A stretch of 64,000 nucleotides of DNA from Acidobacteriota bacterium (GCA_017883185.1 JADGOB010000002.1:32332-96331); one strand, 5' to 3'; positions 39,543 through 49,279 are shown, counted from the first letter of the stretch. Notes: generated from the letters alone by a model not told the origin. Numbers and translations are program-made.

Positions 39543-40958
39543 TCAGCCTTTCGCGGTGATCCGCGTCGGAGCGAACCCCAGGCGGCAGACCGCCTCGGGG
39601 CTGATCGCCGCGTCGAACTGCTCGGCCGTCAGCCATCCCGATGCCACCGCCACGTCCCTCAGGCCGCGGCCTTCGCGTCGGGCCGTCGCGACCAGTTGGC
39701 CGGCGCGCTCGTAGCCGACGAGCGGCACGAGCGCCGTCGCACTCGCGGTCGCGTTTGCGACCTGGCGCCGGCAGCGGGCCTCGTCCGCCTCGATCCCATC
39801 CACGCAGTGCTCACGGAGGATCGTGCAACTGGCCGCCAGCAGGTCGAAGCTCTCGAGCAGGCAGTGCGCCACCAGCGGCAGGAACGGGTTCAACTCCAGG
39901 CTCCCCATCGCCGCGGCCATCGTCAGCGCCTGGTCGTGGCCGACGACCAGCAGCGATGCCTGTGTCACCGCCTCCGGGATGACCGGGTTCACTTTCCCTG
40001 GCATGATGCTCGAACCAGCCTGTCGTGCCGGAAGTCGGATCTCCCCGAACCCCGCGTCCGGCCCCGACGACAGCAGGCGGAGATCACCGCAGATCTTGAT
40101 CAGCGTCGCGGCGTGCGCCTTCAACAGCCCCGACACCTCGACGAACACATCCGCGTTCTGCGTGGCGTCCACGAGGTTCTCGGCGCGGGCGAGTCCCAGC
40201 CCGGTGATCTCGCGGAGTTCCTCCACCACCCGGAAGATGTACTCGCGCGGCGCGGCCAGTCCCGTCCCGATCGCCGTGCCGCCCAGGTTCACGACGCGAA
40301 GCCGCTCCTCGCACTTGTCGAGCCGCCAGCGGTCCCGGTTGAGCGCCTCGGCGTACGCCGACATCTCACGCCCCAGTGTCGTCAGCACCGCGTCCTGCAT
40401 CTCGGTGCGGCCGACCTTGACGATGTGGGCGAACGCGCGTTCTCTGGCCTGAAACGCCTCCTGGAGCGCCACCACCGCCGGTTCGAGCGCCCGCAGCCCC
40501 CACAGCGCCGCCACGCGCAGCGCGGTCGGAAAGACGTCGTTGGTGCTCTGGTGCAGGTTGACGTGGTCCACAGGCGACACACGGTCGTAGCTCCCGCGTT
40601 CGAGCCCCATCAACTCGAGCGCCCGGTTCGCCAGCACCTCGTTGACGTTCATGTTGGTGCTCGTGCCTGCGCCTCCCTGCAGCGCGTCCACGACGATCGC
40701 GCCGGCCAGGGTCCCATCCATCAACTCCCGGCACGCGCGGTCCAGCGCCTCGGCCACCGTGGCATCCAGGTAGCCCTGCGCCCGGTTGACCCGGGCCGCC
40801 GCCAGCTTCACCGCGCCGAAGGCGCGGGCAAGGCTCGGGTGGACGGATCGCCCCATCAACGGGAAGTTCTCCAGGGCCCGGATCGTATGGATGCCGTGGA
40901 GGGCGTCTGCGGGCACCTCGCGGGTGCCCAGAGCGTCGTATTCGCGCCTGACGTTCAC
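39543..40958 (-). CDS. aspA: Aspartate ammonia-lyase
   Basis: Fumarase/aspartase signature GSSIMPGKVNPVIPEA; VNLHQSTNDVFPTA. Confidence 0.94.
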   Translation of the reverse strand: MNVRREYDALGTREVPADALHGIHTIRALENFPLMGRSVHPSLARAFGAVKLAAARVNRAQGYLDATVAEALDRACRELMDGTLAGAIVVDALQGGAGTSTNMNVNEVLANRALELMGLERGSYDRVSPVDHVNLHQSTNDVFPTALRVAALWGLRALEPAVVALQEAFQARERAFAHIVKVGRTEMQDAVLTTLGREMSAYAEALNRDRWRLDKCEERLRVVNLGGTAIGTGLAAPREYIFRVVEELREITGLGLARAENLVDATQNADVFVEVSGLLKAHAATLIKICGDLRLLSSGPDAGFGEIRLPARQAGSSIMPGKVNPVIPEAVTQASLLVVGHDQALTMAAAMGSLELNPFLPLVAHCLLESFDLLAASCTILREHCVDGIEADEARCRRQVANATASATALVPLVGYERAGQLVATARREGRGLRDVAVASGWLTAEQFDAAISPEAVCRLGFAPTRITAKG

Positions 40959-41025
40959 GTGGCCATTGTACAGCGGAGCGGCCGAGTGGCGCGGCAGGAC
41001 AGTCGCAGTGCCGTCATTCTTTCAG

Positions 41026-41054
41026 TTGACAAGCCATTGCACCAAATATATTCT
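41026..41054 (+). promoter_or_regulatory. Sigma70-like promoter of the lrp-lat operon
   Basis: TTGACA (41026-41031), 17-bp spacer, TATTCT (41049-41054). Confidence 0.6.
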
Positions 41055-41060
41055 CGTGAA

Positions 41061-41555
41061 GTGACCAAGAAAACGAACATTACGGTCGTCATCGACGAGA
41101 GAGACCGTCAGATCCTCCACCTCGTGCAGCGTGACGCCTCGCTCGCGCAAGCGGAAATCGCTCGGCAGGTTGGCCTGTCGACCGCCGCGGTGCACGAGAG
41201 GCTGAAGAAGCTTGTCGCGTCAGGCGTCATCCGGCGCTGGACCGCGGTGGTGGATGGCGCCGCCGTCGGCGCGAGCATCACGGCGTTCGTCGAGATCTTT
41301 CTCGATCATCCCCGTTACGAACCGGCCTTGCTCGAACGGGTCGTGCGGCTGGACGACGTACTCGAGTGCCACCACGTCACCGGTGAGTTCTCGCTGCTGC
41401 TGAAGGTGCGCGTCCGCAACATGGAAGCCCTCCGGCAGCTGCTGCTCCACCAGCTCGGCGCCCTCGACGGCGTGAGCCGGACCCGGACCGTCGTGGTGCT
41501 CTCCACGGTGAAAGAAGAAACCTACGTCGCCCCTGTCGTCGAAGGAGCCAACTGA
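41061..41555 (+). CDS. Lrp/AsnC family transcriptional regulator
   Basis: IDERDRQILHLVQRDASLAQAEIARQVGLSTAAVHERLKKLVASGVI HTH; GTG start; overlaps downstream lat. Confidence 0.92.
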   Translation: MTKKTNITVVIDERDRQILHLVQRDASLAQAEIARQVGLSTAAVHERLKKLVASGVIRRWTAVVDGAAVGASITAFVEIFLDHPRYEPALLERVVRLDDVLECHHVTGEFSLLLKVRVRNMEALRQLLLHQLGALDGVSRTRTVVVLSTVKEETYVAPVVEGAN

Positions 41556-42901
41556 TGATGATCACGACCACCCCGACCCTCACTCCTGCCAACGTTCACG
41601 AGACGCTTGGCCGGCACATCCTGGCCGATGGCTACGATATGGTGCTCGACATCGATCGCAGCCATGGCCGTCGTCTCTGGGACGCGCGGCGCGGCCGCCG
41701 CGTGCTCGACATGTTCTCGTTCTTCGCCACCTCGCCCGTCGGGCTCAATCACCCGAAGATGGCGGACCCGGTGTTCCGCGAGAAGCTGCTCCGGGCCGCG
41801 CTGGCGAACCCGACCAACTCTGACATCTACACGCTGGAGTTCGCGGAGTTCGTGGACACGTTCGGCCGCGTGGGCATCCCGTCGTACCTGCCACATGCCT
41901 TCTTCGTGGCGGGCGGCGCGCTGGGCGTCGAGAACGCGCTGAAGGCCGCGATGGACTGGAAGGTGCGCCTGAACTTCCGGAAGGGGCTCACCACCGAGCA
42001 GGGGCACCAGATCGTCCACTTCCGCGACGCGTTCCACGGCCGGAGCGGCTATACGCTGTCGCTGACCAACACGGCAGACCCGCGGAAGTATCAGTACTTC
42101 TCGAAGTTCGACTGGCCGCGCATCACGAACCCGGCGCTCCGCTTCCCGCTGGACGGGCGGGAAATCGAGCGCGTCGTCGCGCTCGAACGGGAGGCGATCG
42201 AGGAAATCCAGCGCGCGTTCGTCGAGCGGAAGGATGACATCGCGGCCATCATCATCGAGCCGATCCAAGCGGAGGGTGGCGACAACCACTACCGGCCCGA
42301 GTTCATGGCGGCGCTCCGCCAGCTCGCCGACGAGAACGAAGCGCTCCTGATCTTCGATGAGGTGCAGTCGGGCGTGGGGCTGACGGGCCGCTTCTGGGCG
42401 CATCAGCACACGGGCGTGCGGCCCGACCTGATGTCGTTCGGAAAGAAGATGCAGGTGTGCGGCATGCTGGCCGGGCCGAAGCTCGACGAAGAGCCCGAGA
42501 ACGTCTTCAAGGTGTCGAGCCGGTTGAACTCGACGTGGGGCGGCAACCTGACAGACATGGTACGGTCGCAGCGCTACCTCGAGATCATCGAGGAAGACCA
42601 CCTCGTCGAGCAGGCCGCCACCGTCGGCCAGCACCTGCTGGCCGGGCTCGAGGCGCTCCAGGCCGATCGGCCGGAGGTGTTCTCGAACGCGCGCGGCCGC
42701 GGCCTGATGTGCGCCATCGACTTCCCCGACACCGCCACGCGCGACAAGGTGGCTGACGAGGCGTACGAGATGGGCATGATGATCCTGGGCTGCGGGAGCT
42801 TCAGCGTGCGGTTCCGTCCGCCGCTGGATGTCACCGCCGCCGAGATCACCGAGGCCCTGAGCATCCTCGCCGTCGCTGCGGCGAAGGTCGTGTCACGGTA
42901 G
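41555..42901 (+). CDS. lat: L-lysine 6-transaminase (class III PLP)
   Basis: Class-III aminotransferase motifs (HIGR-like entry region, IIIEPIQAEGGDNHYRPEF, LIFDEVQSGVGLTG); Lrp neighbour is typical of lat. Confidence 0.88.
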   Translation: MMITTTPTLTPANVHETLGRHILADGYDMVLDIDRSHGRRLWDARRGRRVLDMFSFFATSPVGLNHPKMADPVFREKLLRAALANPTNSDIYTLEFAEFVDTFGRVGIPSYLPHAFFVAGGALGVENALKAAMDWKVRLNFRKGLTTEQGHQIVHFRDAFHGRSGYTLSLTNTADPRKYQYFSKFDWPRITNPALRFPLDGREIERVVALEREAIEEIQRAFVERKDDIAAIIIEPIQAEGGDNHYRPEFMAALRQLADENEALLIFDEVQSGVGLTGRFWAHQHTGVRPDLMSFGKKMQVCGMLAGPKLDEEPENVFKVSSRLNSTWGGNLTDMVRSQRYLEIIEEDHLVEQAATVGQHLLAGLEALQADRPEVFSNARGRGLMCAIDFPDTATRDKVADEAYEMGMMILGCGSFSVRFRPPLDVTAAEITEALSILAVAAAKVVSR

Positions 42902-43040
42902 GCGCATGGCCACGACCCCATGCCTCACCAGCCGTCCCTGTTTCCGGCAGACGACGAAGGTTCGTCGCGAGAGGCCGGGGCCAACAAGGCAGAAGGCTCG
43001 TCACCGCTGACCATCGAGGCGCTGGCGGAAGCGCTCGTCG

Positions 43041-44564
43041 TCACCCCAGCTGTCCGACCGCCTTCTCCACTTCGTCCAGGATCTCCCCCGATGTCACCAG
43101 CGCCTGCATCGCGTTGTGATCATCGAAGAGCGGGCGATCCACCTCGAGGTGCTTCACGTACCGGCGGATCACCTTGCGGGCCTTCTGCGTGCCGCGGCCA
43201 GGGGTGAACGTCCGGAAGTCGAGGCCCTGCGCGGCCGCCATGAACTCGATGCCAAGGACGCCGCAGGCGTTCTCGAGGATCTGCCCGTTCTTGATGGCCG
43301 TGTTCATCCCCATCGACACGAAATCTTCCTGGTCCGCGGCGGCCGGAATCGACTGAATCGACGCGGGCGCGGACAGGATGCGCTGCTCGACGATGAGCGA
43401 GTCGGCCGTGTACTGGCTGAGCATGAGACCCGAGTAGAAGCCTGGCTCGTGAGCGAGGAAGTCCGGCAGCCCCTGGGAGAGCGCCGGGTTCGTGAGGCGG
43501 TTCATCCGCCGCTCGGACATCACCGACACCATCGTGATGGCCACGCCGGCCATATCCATCGGCAGGCTCACCGGCGAACCCTGGAAATTCGCGCCCGTCA
43601 GCGTGAGCTTCAGCTCGGGCACGAAGATGGGGTTGTCGCCTACGCCGTTCAGCTCGATCTCCACCTGCGAGCGCGCGTAGGCAAGAGCGTCGCGCGCCGC
43701 GCCGATCACCTGCGGCGTGGACCGCATCGAGTAGGCGTCCTGCACCTTCGTCTTCATCTGGCCGGTCGTGAGGTCCGACCCCGCAACGACCTTCATGATG
43801 TTCTGCGCCGAGGTGATGGCACCTTTGAACCCGCGCAGTTCGTGCAGCTTGGTGTTGTACGGCTTCAGGTTGCCGAGCAGCGCCTCGATCGACATCGCCG
43901 CCGCGATGTCGGCCTGCTTCAGCCACCGGGTCATGTCGTAGACGTGCAGTGCGGAAATGGCGGTCAGCACATTCGACCCGTTGATGGCCGCCAGGCCGTC
44001 CCGCGCCTGCAGGCCGGGCACCGCGATGCCCGCCCGCTCCATGGCCACGCCCCCCGGCAGGCGCTCGCCCTGGTAGAACGCCTCGCCCTCGCCCAACAGC
44101 AGTAGCGCCGCCTGCGCCATCGGGGCTAGGTCGCCGCACGCGCCGACGGACCCCTTCTGGCAGACCACCGGCGTCACCCCCTTGTTCAGCATCTCCACCA
44201 TCGTCAGGGTGATTTCGGGGCGACACCCCGAGTTGCCGTGCGCGTGGACGTTGATACGGCCGGTCAGGGCGGCCCTCACCGACTCGATGGGCAGCGGCTT
44301 GCCGATGCCCGCAGCGTGGTTGTAGACCAGGTAGCGCTGGAACTCCTTGACCTGATCGTCGTTCAGGATCTTCTCGGAGAACTCGCCGATGCCGGTGTTG
44401 GTGCCGTACATGATCTCGCGGGCGGCCAACTTCTCCTCGAGCATCGCGCGGCAGATCTTGATTCGCTCCAGGGCGGCCGGAGCCAGCTCCACCTTCGCGC
44501 CGAACCGCGCAATCTGTACAAGTGTCTCAATCGTCAGATTCGAACCGTCGAGCACGATCGTCAT
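43041..44564 (-). CDS. hutH: Histidine/aromatic amino-acid ammonia-lyase (MIO family) with A-C-G triad
   Basis: YGTNTGIGEFS, KGSVGACGDLAPMAQ, NGSNVLTAI, GNPIF; start MTIVLDGSNLT. Substrate uncertain. Confidence 0.85.
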   Translation of the reverse strand: MTIVLDGSNLTIETLVQIARFGAKVELAPAALERIKICRAMLEEKLAAREIMYGTNTGIGEFSEKILNDDQVKEFQRYLVYNHAAGIGKPLPIESVRAALTGRINVHAHGNSGCRPEITLTMVEMLNKGVTPVVCQKGSVGACGDLAPMAQAALLLLGEGEAFYQGERLPGGVAMERAGIAVPGLQARDGLAAINGSNVLTAISALHVYDMTRWLKQADIAAAMSIEALLGNLKPYNTKLHELRGFKGAITSAQNIMKVVAGSDLTTGQMKTKVQDAYSMRSTPQVIGAARDALAYARSQVEIELNGVGDNPIFVPELKLTLTGANFQGSPVSLPMDMAGVAITMVSVMSERRMNRLTNPALSQGLPDFLAHEPGFYSGLMLSQYTADSLIVEQRILSAPASIQSIPAAADQEDFVSMGMNTAIKNGQILENACGVLGIEFMAAAQGLDFRTFTPGRGTQKARKVIRRYVKHLEVDRPLFDDHNAMQALVTSGEILDEVEKAVGQLG

Positions 44565-44690
44565 AGGAATCCTTGAAAGGAAATGGCTCTTGGCGTTGGG
44601 TCCTGGGCTGCGTTGGGCGTTCGGCATTCCCCTTCAGACCGTGCGCTCTCGGGCGACGGCCCCAACGGAAGGCAGTGAATCATACGTCGC

Positions 44691-44828
44691 CACCAAGCGG
44701 CAGGTAAAGGGGCCGATCCATCCGACCGGCTCCTCATCGCCCAGGCCCAGCTCGAGAACCTCACCATCGTCACGTCCGATGATGCGTTCGCACGCTACGA
44801 CGTCCGCACGCGCGACGCGGGAGCCTAG
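44691..44828 (+). pseudogene. C-terminal remnant of a VapC-type PIN-domain toxin
   Basis: Frame ending TAG at 44828: GADPSDRLLIAQAQLENLTIVTSDDAFARYDVRTRDAGA, matching the PIN C-terminal D-DR-LIAQA-T-VTSD pattern; no N-terminus found. Confidence 0.6.
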
Positions 44829-44997
44829 CGCGGCGAGCCTCTGCGCTGGCGCCTGCGACGGCCGTGCTACAGCGGTTCCGGGCCGAAAACACTCGGGGGC
44901 ATGTGCCTGATGGGCATCCAGGCGGTAGGACTCACGCGAAATTCGCGATGACACGGGGAGAGGGGCTGGCAGGAACCGCGAAGCGCAGAGACACGAA

Positions 44998-45042
44998 AGG
45001 CCCGTCGAGGGAGTACTTCAAGAAACTCCTCTCGACGGGCCT
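44998..45042 (-). terminator. Strong hairpin (terminator/attenuator-like) upstream of hutH
   Basis: aggcccgtcgag-ggagt / actcc-(t)ctcgacgggcct stem of about 17 bp; on the minus strand followed by TTTCGTGT. Confidence 0.5.
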
Positions 45043-45463
45043 AAAAAACACCCGGGGGTTGATTGTCAGTCGGCACTGCCTCCTCCTTGGAAAGGCGGAA
45101 CGTCTCTTGGCGAATCCCACGATCCGCCGTTGTCTGTGGCTCCTCCTTTCAGCAGAGCGTGGTCCGAACCGTCACTGTCACTCGAGTCCGCCACCGACGC
45201 GACCGGCGAGCGTGCCGCAGCCGCTGTGCCCGGTGTCTTGCGGGGTCGGGATCCTGGAGGATCAGGCCCCGGCTCGCACTCGGCGCACCGGACTTGAGTA
45301 AGTCCACCTTACGCCTCGAACCCTCCCGCGTCAAGCACAGCCATTCTGCTGGTTTGCGGGGCGTCGCTGGCAGCCCGAGGTGCACGTCGCGGCGCAGCAC
45401 CGAGGCTGATGTGCTGAACCTTCCAGGTCTCCGGGCCTTAAGTGTGGAGGAGGGGGTGTATTT

Positions 45464-46048
45464 ATGTCCGCTTTGTCTCGTGCAGCGCTCGTCCTGGTGC
45501 TTCTGGCCGGTGTGCCGCTCCCGGCCGCAGCGGCGACGCAAGGTTCGGCGGAGAAGACGTTCGCCCCTGGGCAGCGGGTGTGGATGGACCTGTCGGCCGG
45601 TAACTACACGATCCGAGCGGGTCGAGACGATCGGATTCTCGTGCGCTGGGAGTCGAATGATCCCGACGCCGCCAAGGTCCGTGTCGACATCGAGGTCCGC
45701 GGGCCGGAAGCGACCATCGTCAGCCAAGGCCCGAGCGACCACTACCGGGTGACCATCGAGCTGCCTGCCCGGACGGACCTCACCACGCGGCTGAGCGCCG
45801 GAGAGCTGACCATCCTGGGAATCACCGGCAACAAGGACGTCCACTCATGGGGCGGCAACATCACCATCGACGTCGTGCGGCCTGACGACTACCGCTCGGT
45901 CTCGGCGTCGGTCACGGCCGGCGAGATCAACGCGCGGCCATTCGACGTGTTCAAGGGCGGGTTGTTCCGGTCGTTTTCGTGGAAGGGCCCCGGCAGCTAC
46001 ACCTTGAAGGTGAGCCTGACGGCTGGCGACTTGAGATTTCAGCAGTAG
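45464..46048 (+). CDS. Secreted DUF4097-like hypothetical protein
   Basis: Signal peptide plus repetitive beta-strand pattern (LSAGNYTIRAG.., LSAGELTILGITG, VTAGEINARPF, LTAGDLRFQQ). Confidence 0.7.
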   Translation: MSALSRAALVLVLLAGVPLPAAAATQGSAEKTFAPGQRVWMDLSAGNYTIRAGRDDRILVRWESNDPDAAKVRVDIEVRGPEATIVSQGPSDHYRVTIELPARTDLTTRLSAGELTILGITGNKDVHSWGGNITIDVVRPDDYRSVSASVTAGEINARPFDVFKGGLFRSFSWKGPGSYTLKVSLTAGDLRFQQ

Positions 46049-46210
46049 GGCTGGACGCGTCGCGTGACATCTACCCCATCGCGAAAGAGCGAGAACGGGT
46101 CGACGCGCAGTGTGCTCGTGACATACACTCGGTGACCGCGAGTGGTGTTCCCGCCCGCCCATCCGGACTGGGGGGTGGCGCCACTGCGCTTGCCTGAGAG
46201 AGAACCACAT

Positions 46211-49200
46211 ATGCGCCGCCAGCCCTTCCTTTCGCTGCTCGCCCTGATCGCGATCGCCCTCGCCACCGTGCAGGCGCAGACGCCCGCGCCCGCCAGGCAC
46301 GCGCCTCTGATGCGCGGCGTCGATCCTGCGCTGCTGAAGGGCCTGCGCTATCGCCTGGTCGGCCCGTCACGCGGCGGGCGCGTGACCACGGTCACTGGCG
46401 TACCGTCGCAGCCGAAGACCTTCTACATGGGCGTCGCGAGTGGCGGCGTATTCCGCACGACGGACAACGGTGCCACATGGGTGCCCCTCACGGACGGCAA
46501 GGTGCCTCTCGGGTCCACGGGCTCGATCGCGGTGGCCGATTCCGACCCGCGCGTCATCTACCTGGGTACCGGTTCTGACGGCATTCGCAGCAACGTTTCG
46601 ACCGGGCACGGGGTCTACAAGACGGTCGACGGCGGGCAGACGTGGACCTTCGCCGGGTTGTACAACGCCGGCCAGATCGGCGCGGTGCGCATTCATCCGG
46701 CCAACCCGAACATCGTCTGGGTGGCGGCCGTCGGAGATGCGTTCAAGGCGAATGCCGAGCGCGGCGTGTTCAAGACGACCGATGGCGGCGCGACATGGAG
46801 GAAGGTCCTGTTCGTGTCGGATGAGGTCGGCTCGATGGACGTGGAGGTGCAGCCTGGCAACCCGGACGTGGTCTACGCGTGGATGTCGCGGCTCGAGCGG
46901 AAGCCGTGGACGATCATCAGCGGGTCGCGTGAAGGCGGCTTCTACAAGAGCACCGACGGGGGCGAGCACTTCACGAAGATCGCGACCGGGCTGCCATCAC
47001 AGCTGATCGGCAAGGGCAATCTCGCCGTGACAGCCGCCAAGCCTGATCGCGTGTATGCCCTCATCGAGGCGCTGCCCGGCGGCGGGTTCTACCGGTCCGA
47101 CGATGCGGGACAGACGTGGACGTTGGTCAACCCGCAGGCGTCGCTCTTGCAGCGGCCGTTCTACTACACGACGCTCGGCGCCGATCCCACCAATGCCGAC
47201 GTGGTGTATGCGGGCGCGGAAGGGTTCTTCAAGTCCACGGACGCGGGCAGGACGTTTGCGTCGATGCGGACACCACACAGCGACAACCACGACATCTGGG
47301 TCAGTCCCAAAGACGGCAGCATCATGATCCAGGCGAACGACGGCGGCGCCAACGTCTCGACCGACGGCGGGAGCACGTGGTCGTCCCAGATGAACCAGCC
47401 GACCTCGGAAATCTACGGCGTGTGGGTGGACAGGCAGTTCCCGTACAAGCTGTACGGCGCGCAGCAGGACAGCTCGACCATCATCATCTCGAGCCAGGCC
47501 GATCCGTTCACACGCGAGGATTGGCGCAGCGGGCCGGGATGCGAAACGGGCCCGATCATGCCGCATCCGGCCAATCCTGACATCGTCTACGGCTCGTGCA
47601 AGGGCCAGTACGGCGTCATGAATCTGAAGACGGGGCAGGAGAAGCGATACTGGATTGGCGCCCAGTCGCTCTACGGAAATCCCAGCCGCGACCTTGTCTA
47701 TCGCTTCCAGCGCGTGTCGCCCATGGCGACGTCGCCGCACGATCCGAACGTGCTCTACTACGGGTCCCAGTACCTGCACCGCACGCGCGACAAGGGTGTG
47801 ACATGGGAGAAGATCTCTCCCGATCTCACCGCCAATCCAGACTGCTGCCAAGGGGCGAGCGGCGAGCCGATCACGCGGGACGTGACCGGCGAGGAGTTCT
47901 ACAGCACGCTCTACGCCATCACCGAGTCGTCGCTCGAAGCGGGCGTGATTTGGACCGGCGCGAACGATGGTCCGTTCCATGTCACCCGGGACAACGGCAA
48001 GACGTGGACGAATATCACACCGAAGGACCTGCCCGCCGGCGGCCGCGTGCAGTGGATCGAGGCGTCACCCCATCGCAAGGGGTCGGCCTACTTTGCGACG
48101 TACCGCTATCTGCTCGGGGACTATCAACCGTACATCTACCGCACCGACGACTACGGCAAGACCTGGACCCGGCTCACCGATGGGAAGAACGGCATACCCG
48201 CCGACTGGCCGACCCGCGTCGTCCGTGAGGATCCGGATCGGGAAGGCCTGCTGTATGCAGGCACGGAATTCGGCATGTTCATCTCGTTCGACAACGGCGG
48301 GCAGTGGCAGTCGTTCCAGTTGAACCTGCCCAACGTGCCCATTACCGATATCAAGGTGCATCGCCAGGATCTCATCGTGTCCACCCAGGGGCGGGCGATC
48401 TGGATCCTGGACAATGTCAGCGCGCTCCACCAGCTCACGCCGCAGGTGACACCAACGAGCCCGACTCTCTTCAAGGCACGAGACGGCTACCGCACGCGCA
48501 CGAATCCGGACGTGCTCGGACCGATGATCGAGTACTACCTGCCCTCCGTGCCGGCCACCCCGGTGGCGATGGACATCCTGGACGCGAAGGGCGTGACGGT
48601 GAACTCCTACAACAGCGAAGCCCCGGCCGCTCGCGCCGGTCGGAGCGGTGGGCGCGGGGGCGGCGGCGCAGCAGCGTTCGTCGATGCCGACGCACCCGTG
48701 CTGGAAGGCCGCATCGGAGGCGGCGGCGCCGTCGCTCGCGTGACGAAGACCGAGGGCCTCAACCGCTTCGTGTGGGACGTGCGGCACCAATCTGGCCTGC
48801 CGGCAACCCCCGGTTCGTACCAGGCGCGGCTCACCGTGAACGGCAAGACCTTCACACAGCCGTTCACGGTCCTCATCGACCCGAGGCTGGCCGAAGAGGG
48901 GCTGACGACTGCCGACCTGCAGGAGCAGTTCGACCACAACACGCGGATGCGCGCGCTCGTGGCCAGCGTCACTCGGGTGGTCGCGCGCGTCCGTGAGGCG
49001 CAGACGCGGCTGCGTGGTGCCACGGGCGGCGACGCAGAGATGGCCAGGCGCGTCGAGGCGATCGCGGCCAAGCTGCTCAGCGAACCGGCGCGCTACGGCA
49101 AGCCCGGCCTGCAGGCACACATCTCCTACCTCGCCGGGATGACGGCGGGCGTCGATCAGAAGATCGGACGCGATGCAATCGCACGGTACGAAGTGCTGAA

Positions 49201-49279
49201 GAAGGAGTTCGACGCCGTCACCGCCGAGGTCGAGCGCGTGTTAGGGCCGCTCGCCATCAGGCTGGCAACTACCCGATGA
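46211..49279 (+). CDS. VPS10/sortilin-type BNR-repeat secreted protein
   Basis: Signal peptide; many Asp-box repeats (STDGGSTW, KTTDGGATWRKV, RTDDYGKTWTRL). Confidence 0.9.
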   Translation: MRRQPFLSLLALIAIALATVQAQTPAPARHAPLMRGVDPALLKGLRYRLVGPSRGGRVTTVTGVPSQPKTFYMGVASGGVFRTTDNGATWVPLTDGKVPLGSTGSIAVADSDPRVIYLGTGSDGIRSNVSTGHGVYKTVDGGQTWTFAGLYNAGQIGAVRIHPANPNIVWVAAVGDAFKANAERGVFKTTDGGATWRKVLFVSDEVGSMDVEVQPGNPDVVYAWMSRLERKPWTIISGSREGGFYKSTDGGEHFTKIATGLPSQLIGKGNLAVTAAKPDRVYALIEALPGGGFYRSDDAGQTWTLVNPQASLLQRPFYYTTLGADPTNADVVYAGAEGFFKSTDAGRTFASMRTPHSDNHDIWVSPKDGSIMIQANDGGANVSTDGGSTWSSQMNQPTSEIYGVWVDRQFPYKLYGAQQDSSTIIISSQADPFTREDWRSGPGCETGPIMPHPANPDIVYGSCKGQYGVMNLKTGQEKRYWIGAQSLYGNPSRDLVYRFQRVSPMATSPHDPNVLYYGSQYLHRTRDKGVTWEKISPDLTANPDCCQGASGEPITRDVTGEEFYSTLYAITESSLEAGVIWTGANDGPFHVTRDNGKTWTNITPKDLPAGGRVQWIEASPHRKGSAYFATYRYLLGDYQPYIYRTDDYGKTWTRLTDGKNGIPADWPTRVVREDPDREGLLYAGTEFGMFISFDNGGQWQSFQLNLPNVPITDIKVHRQDLIVSTQGRAIWILDNVSALHQLTPQVTPTSPTLFKARDGYRTRTNPDVLGPMIEYYLPSVPATPVAMDILDAKGVTVNSYNSEAPAARAGRSGGRGGGGAAAFVDADAPVLEGRIGGGGAVARVTKTEGLNRFVWDVRHQSGLPATPGSYQARLTVNGKTFTQPFTVLIDPRLAEEGLTTADLQEQFDHNTRMRALVASVTRVVARVREAQTRLRGATGGDAEMARRVEAIAAKLLSEPARYGKPGLQAHISYLAGMTAGVDQKIGRDAIARYEVLKKEFDAVTAEVERVLGPLAIRLATTR

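Noticed and set aside
39501-41060. Long N-terminal extension of the Lrp ORF (684 aa)
   Set aside because: Antisense to aspA; promoter and GTG at 41061 support the short Lrp.
46400-48250. Recurrent ~GACGGCGGG..ACGTGG motifs looking like DNA repeats
   Set aside because: They encode Asp-box (BNR) protein repeats, not a DNA-level array.
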